A DNA stretch of 16,143 nt from positions 1 through 16,143 of the forward strand of contig JAHDEQ010000098.1 in NCBI GenBank assembly GCA_020628755.1, in the 5' to 3' direction. The DNA comes from Saprospiraceae bacterium (GTDB lineage Bacteria; Bacteroidota; Bacteroidia; Chitinophagales; Saprospiraceae). Below, piece after piece: positions 13,787 through 16,143 of this stretch (positions are counted from its first letter, which is position 1; each line of letters starts with the position of its first letter). A program made the translations under genes and the position numbers. Under the pieces are notes generated by a model. That model did no database searches and was not told where the DNA came from. It was given only the letters and a program-made list of their open reading frames with translations.

Positions 13787-16061
13787 GTGCCATCAACACT
13801 TTTTCAGGCGTAAATGGTGCATGATAAATTTTAGGTTCAAAGTTAGGATTGAAATTTTGAACGGCATCCAAAATCGCAAAATATGCTCCAATTCCATATA
13901 AAAGAGGTGGTTCTCCAACTGCTTTTGATTTAAAAATAGCCATATCATTGCCGTCCGTATTGAGGAAAGTCACATCAATTTCTTTTGGAACTGAATAAAT
14001 ATCTGGAATCTTATAAGTAGAGAGCGCATTGGACAACAATCGCCCTTTATCGTTATAAATCAATTCTTCCATCGTCATCCAACCAATACCTTGAACGATT
14101 CCGCCTTCCATTTGTCCGAGGTCAATAATTCGATTCATACTTGTACCAAAGTCATGCACGACTTTGACGCTGTCAAAGTCATAGCGTCCTCGGATACAAT
14201 CGAGCGTTACTTCAAAAGCCGCCGTCCCATACACATGATAGGCAAAAGGATGTCCTTTTTCAATAGCCTTATCAAAATGAATTTTTGGAGTCGCATAATG
14301 ACCGTTTTCAGTCAAACAAACTCGTGCCAAGAAAGCTTTTTGAATCAATTCTTCCCAAGTCAATTTGGTCTCAATATCATTGACAAAAACCGTTTCTTCA
14401 TGAATTTTAATAGACTCAACTTTCGTGTCAAGATTATCCGCAGCCACTTTTTTGAGTCGCTGCAACAAAGCATTGCACGCAATTTGTACCGCCTTGCCAT
14501 TGAGGTCTGCTGTCGAACTCGCCGCCGAAGGCGAAGTATTGGCAACACGAGTCGTATTCGTAGATTCTATTTTGATACGATGCGCATTGACTGACAAAGT
14601 TTTGGCAGCAACTTGTACCATTTTGGTGTTGACACCTTGCCCCATTTCGACGGCAGCCGTACTTACTCCAATACTTCCATCTTGATAAATATGCACAAGT
14701 GCTCGTGCATGATTCATCGGTGTATTGGTAAAAGAAATCCCGAAGCAAATAGGCATAATCGCCAAACCCTTTTTAAAATGTTTATTATTCGCATTGAAAT
14801 CATCAATGTCGAGTTGAATTTTTTCGATGTGATGTTTTTCTTCTAAACTATTCCAAGTCGCATGGGCTTGACAATCTTCGGCAATTTGTCCATACGGAAA
14901 TTCATGTCCTTCCTGTAGTAAATTATTTTTTTGAATGACTCGTTTTTTGATACCCAAGGTTCGAGCTGCTTTTGCAATCGCAGCCTCGATAACAAACATT
15001 CCTTGAGGCCCACCAAATCCACGAAAAGCTGTATTAGGAGGAATATTAGTGATGCAAGAATGTGCCGTCACTTTTACATTTGGAATAAAGTAAGAATTAT
15101 TTCCATGAAAAAGCGTTCGCTCCATAATAGCAGGCGATAAATCGGCTGCTGCGCCAGCATTTTGATAATAGTCGGCTTCAAAAGCCAATATTTTTAAATC
15201 TTTCGATAAACCAATTTTAAAAGTCGAACGATAAGGATTTCGTTTTCCTGTCATTTTCATATCGTCCATACGATGAAGAATTAATTTGACAGGTCGCTTA
15301 CTGAGTTTTGCACCCAAAGCAGCCATCACAGCCCAAGCTGTCGCTTGGTCTTCCTTGCCTCCAAAACCACCTCCCAAACGACGAACATCAACTTCGATTT
15401 TGTGCATCGGAATACCTAAAACTTTAGCCGCCATTTTTTGGACAGCCGTAGGCCCTTGGGTAGAAGAAGCCAAATAAATATGCCCATTTTCGACGGGATA
15501 AGCATAAGCACCTTGGGTTTCGAGGTAGAGGTGTTCTTGCCCGTCGGTATCTGCTTCGCCAGTGACGATATGTTCACATTTTTGCCATACATTTGAAGTT
15601 TCACCAAGATTAAAAGTTCGAGAAGGAATATGCAATAAGCCTTTGGCATGTGCTTCAATTGGGTCAACAATCGCTTCTTTTTCTTTACACTCAATTTTGA
15701 TTTTATGGAGTGCTTCACGGGCTTGCAATTCCGTATCTGCCAAAATCATGGCAATGGGTTGTCCCTGAAAATGCAATTCTTTTTCAGCAAATAAAGGTTC
15801 ATCAGGAACGATGCCACCAATTTGGTTTTCACCTGGAATATCTTGATGCGTCAGAATATGTTGAACGCCTGGCATCGTCAAAGCCTCACTATAATCTATA
15901 GATTTAATTTTTCCATGTGCAATGGGCGAACAAAAAATAGCAGCATGAAGCGTCCCTCTTAATTCAGGAATATCATCAACATAAACAGACTCGCCACGCA
16001 CGTGCGAGTGCGAGTCTATATTTTTCATGGATGGGATATAGGATTTGACTGGATTTTTCAT
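13773..16061 (-). CDS. xdhB: Xanthine dehydrogenase, molybdopterin-binding (large) subunit
   Basis: Catalytic molybdenum subunit for hydroxylation of hypoxanthine and xanthine to urate; it needs an FeS/FAD subunit (XdhA), not in the window. 762 residues, normal for a separate XdhB. Motifs: TQGP with Q202; GGGFGGKE (230-237), where E237 matches bovine E802; MERTLFH with R315 matching substrate-binding R880; NTAFRGFGGPQG (343-354); GISFT (441-445), matching the F1009/T1010 region; VEMGQGVNTK (471-480); and VGEPPLL with catalytic E717 (bovine E1261). Keeping both E237 and R315 favours true xanthine dehydrogenase over aldehyde oxidase. Start: ATG at 16061; a second ATG at 16028 (M12) just before NIDSHSHVRGESVYVDD is a credible alternative, since the family's conserved part begins there and the -7 box lies only about 15 nt from the first ATG. 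It is convergent with the M56 gene. Confidence 0.94.
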   Translation of the reverse strand: MKNPVKSYIPSMKNIDSHSHVRGESVYVDDIPELRGTLHAAIFCSPIAHGKIKSIDYSEALTMPGVQHILTHQDIPGENQIGGIVPDEPLFAEKELHFQGQPIAMILADTELQAREALHKIKIECKEKEAIVDPIEAHAKGLLHIPSRTFNLGETSNVWQKCEHIVTGEADTDGQEHLYLETQGAYAYPVENGHIYLASSTQGPTAVQKMAAKVLGIPMHKIEVDVRRLGGGFGGKEDQATAWAVMAALGAKLSKRPVKLILHRMDDMKMTGKRNPYRSTFKIGLSKDLKILAFEADYYQNAGAAADLSPAIMERTLFHGNNSYFIPNVKVTAHSCITNIPPNTAFRGFGGPQGMFVIEAAIAKAARTLGIKKRVIQKNNLLQEGHEFPYGQIAEDCQAHATWNSLEEKHHIEKIQLDIDDFNANNKHFKKGLAIMPICFGISFTNTPMNHARALVHIYQDGSIGVSTAAVEMGQGVNTKMVQVAAKTLSVNAHRIKIESTNTTRVANTSPSAASSTADLNGKAVQIACNALLQRLKKVAADNLDTKVESIKIHEETVFVNDIETKLTWEELIQKAFLARVCLTENGHYATPKIHFDKAIEKGHPFAYHVYGTAAFEVTLDCIRGRYDFDSVKVVHDFGTSMNRIIDLGQMEGGIVQGIGWMTMEELIYNDKGRLLSNALSTYKIPDIYSVPKEIDVTFLNTDGNDMAIFKSKAVGEPPLLYGIGAYFAILDAVQNFNPNFEPKIYHAPFTPEKVLMALYKA
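15988..16016. repeat. GC-rich palindromic patch near the xdhB start
   Basis: GACTCGC (15988-15994) / GCGAGTC (16010-16016) enclose a 10-bp perfect palindrome CGCACGTGCG (15997-16006). It codes for DSHSHVRGES, the conserved beginning of the enzyme. The patch is strikingly GC-rich for this window and would structure the mRNA near the start, only about a dozen nt after the alternative ATG. Confidence 0.45.
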
Positions 16062-16075
16062 AATTCGTTATTCGT

Positions 16076-16103
16076 CAAAAGTATTTTTTTAGTAATGGTC
16101 AAA
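16076..16103 (-). promoter_or_regulatory. Putative Bacteroidota promoter for xdhB
   Basis: Read on the minus strand: TTTG (16103-16100), 16 nt, TACTTTTG (16083-16076). Both elements match the TTTG / TAnnTTTG pattern of Bacteroidota; the 16-nt spacing is slightly shorter than usual. Transcription would begin near 16070, just before the first ATG. It implies xdhB can be transcribed separately from whatever lies beyond the right edge. The rest of 16062-16143 shows only an 8-codon ATG...TAA on the plus strand. Confidence 0.55.
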
Positions 16104-16143
16104 GAGCATAGAATATATGAAAAAAAATTCAATTATACTATAA

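Noticed and set aside
14091..14594. Plus-strand open frame (167 codons) opposite xdhB
   Set aside because: xdhB motifs run through this region on the minus strand; the plus frame has no family features.
16117..16143. ATG...TAA of 8 codons at the right edge
   Set aside because: Far too short, with no coding evidence, although it would be divergent from xdhB.

Overview
The window looks like chromosomal DNA from an AT-rich member of the Bacteroidota, probably a gliding or surface-adhering lineage such as Saprospiria, Chitinophagia or Cytophagia; the exact family is a guess. The evidence is: a giant SprB-repeat adhesin ending in a gliding-motility/T9SS type B C-terminal domain; a second protein ending in a T9SS type A-like sorting tail; a BlaI/M56 pair whose sensor carries SusC-plug-like and TonB C-terminal modules; promoter -7 boxes of the TAnnTTTG type; and few Shine-Dalgarno sequences. 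No tRNA, rRNA, CRISPR, transposase or phage gene is visible.

Layout. (1) 1-1203, +: 3' part of an RlmI-like 23S rRNA cytosine-C5 methyltransferase whose frame is open to the left edge. (2) 1289-6410, +: a tight cluster of a lipoprotein type I pullulanase, proA, proB and hutI with 3-nt gaps or a short overlap, so very likely one transcript. It joins alpha-glucan debranching, the first two steps of proline synthesis from glutamate, and the imidazolonepropionase step of histidine breakdown, which leads to glutamate. A 33-codon ORF (6410-6511) starts inside the hutI stop. (3) 6691-10344, +: a 1217-residue secreted adhesin (signal peptide, N-terminal region, cohesin-like domain, about seven SprB-type repeats, Ig/PKD-like domain, T9SS type B tail), closed by a strong intrinsic terminator. 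(4) 10409-13518, +: an operator/promoter region with a TACA-N2-TGTA dyad, then a BlaI/MecI-type repressor and an 851-residue M56 (BlaR1/MecR1-type) membrane metallopeptidase. A GC-rich hairpin lies between the two genes. (5) 13519-13772: a convergent intergenic region packed with four palindromes, one with 21-bp perfect arms. (6) 13773-16061, -: the molybdopterin-binding subunit of xanthine dehydrogenase with its own promoter-like sequence upstream.

The most noteworthy element is the BlaI/M56 pair. By family logic the M56 protease cleaves or triggers cleavage of the repressor when a periplasmic domain senses something. Here the beta-lactam-sensing penicillin-binding domain is absent. In its place are two SusC-plug-like modules, a TonB C-terminal domain and a T9SS-type tail, an arrangement that suggests sensing of outer-membrane transport or secretion rather than of antibiotics. 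That interpretation is inference; the domain order is read from the sequence. No gene in the window is clearly a new defence or mobile system.
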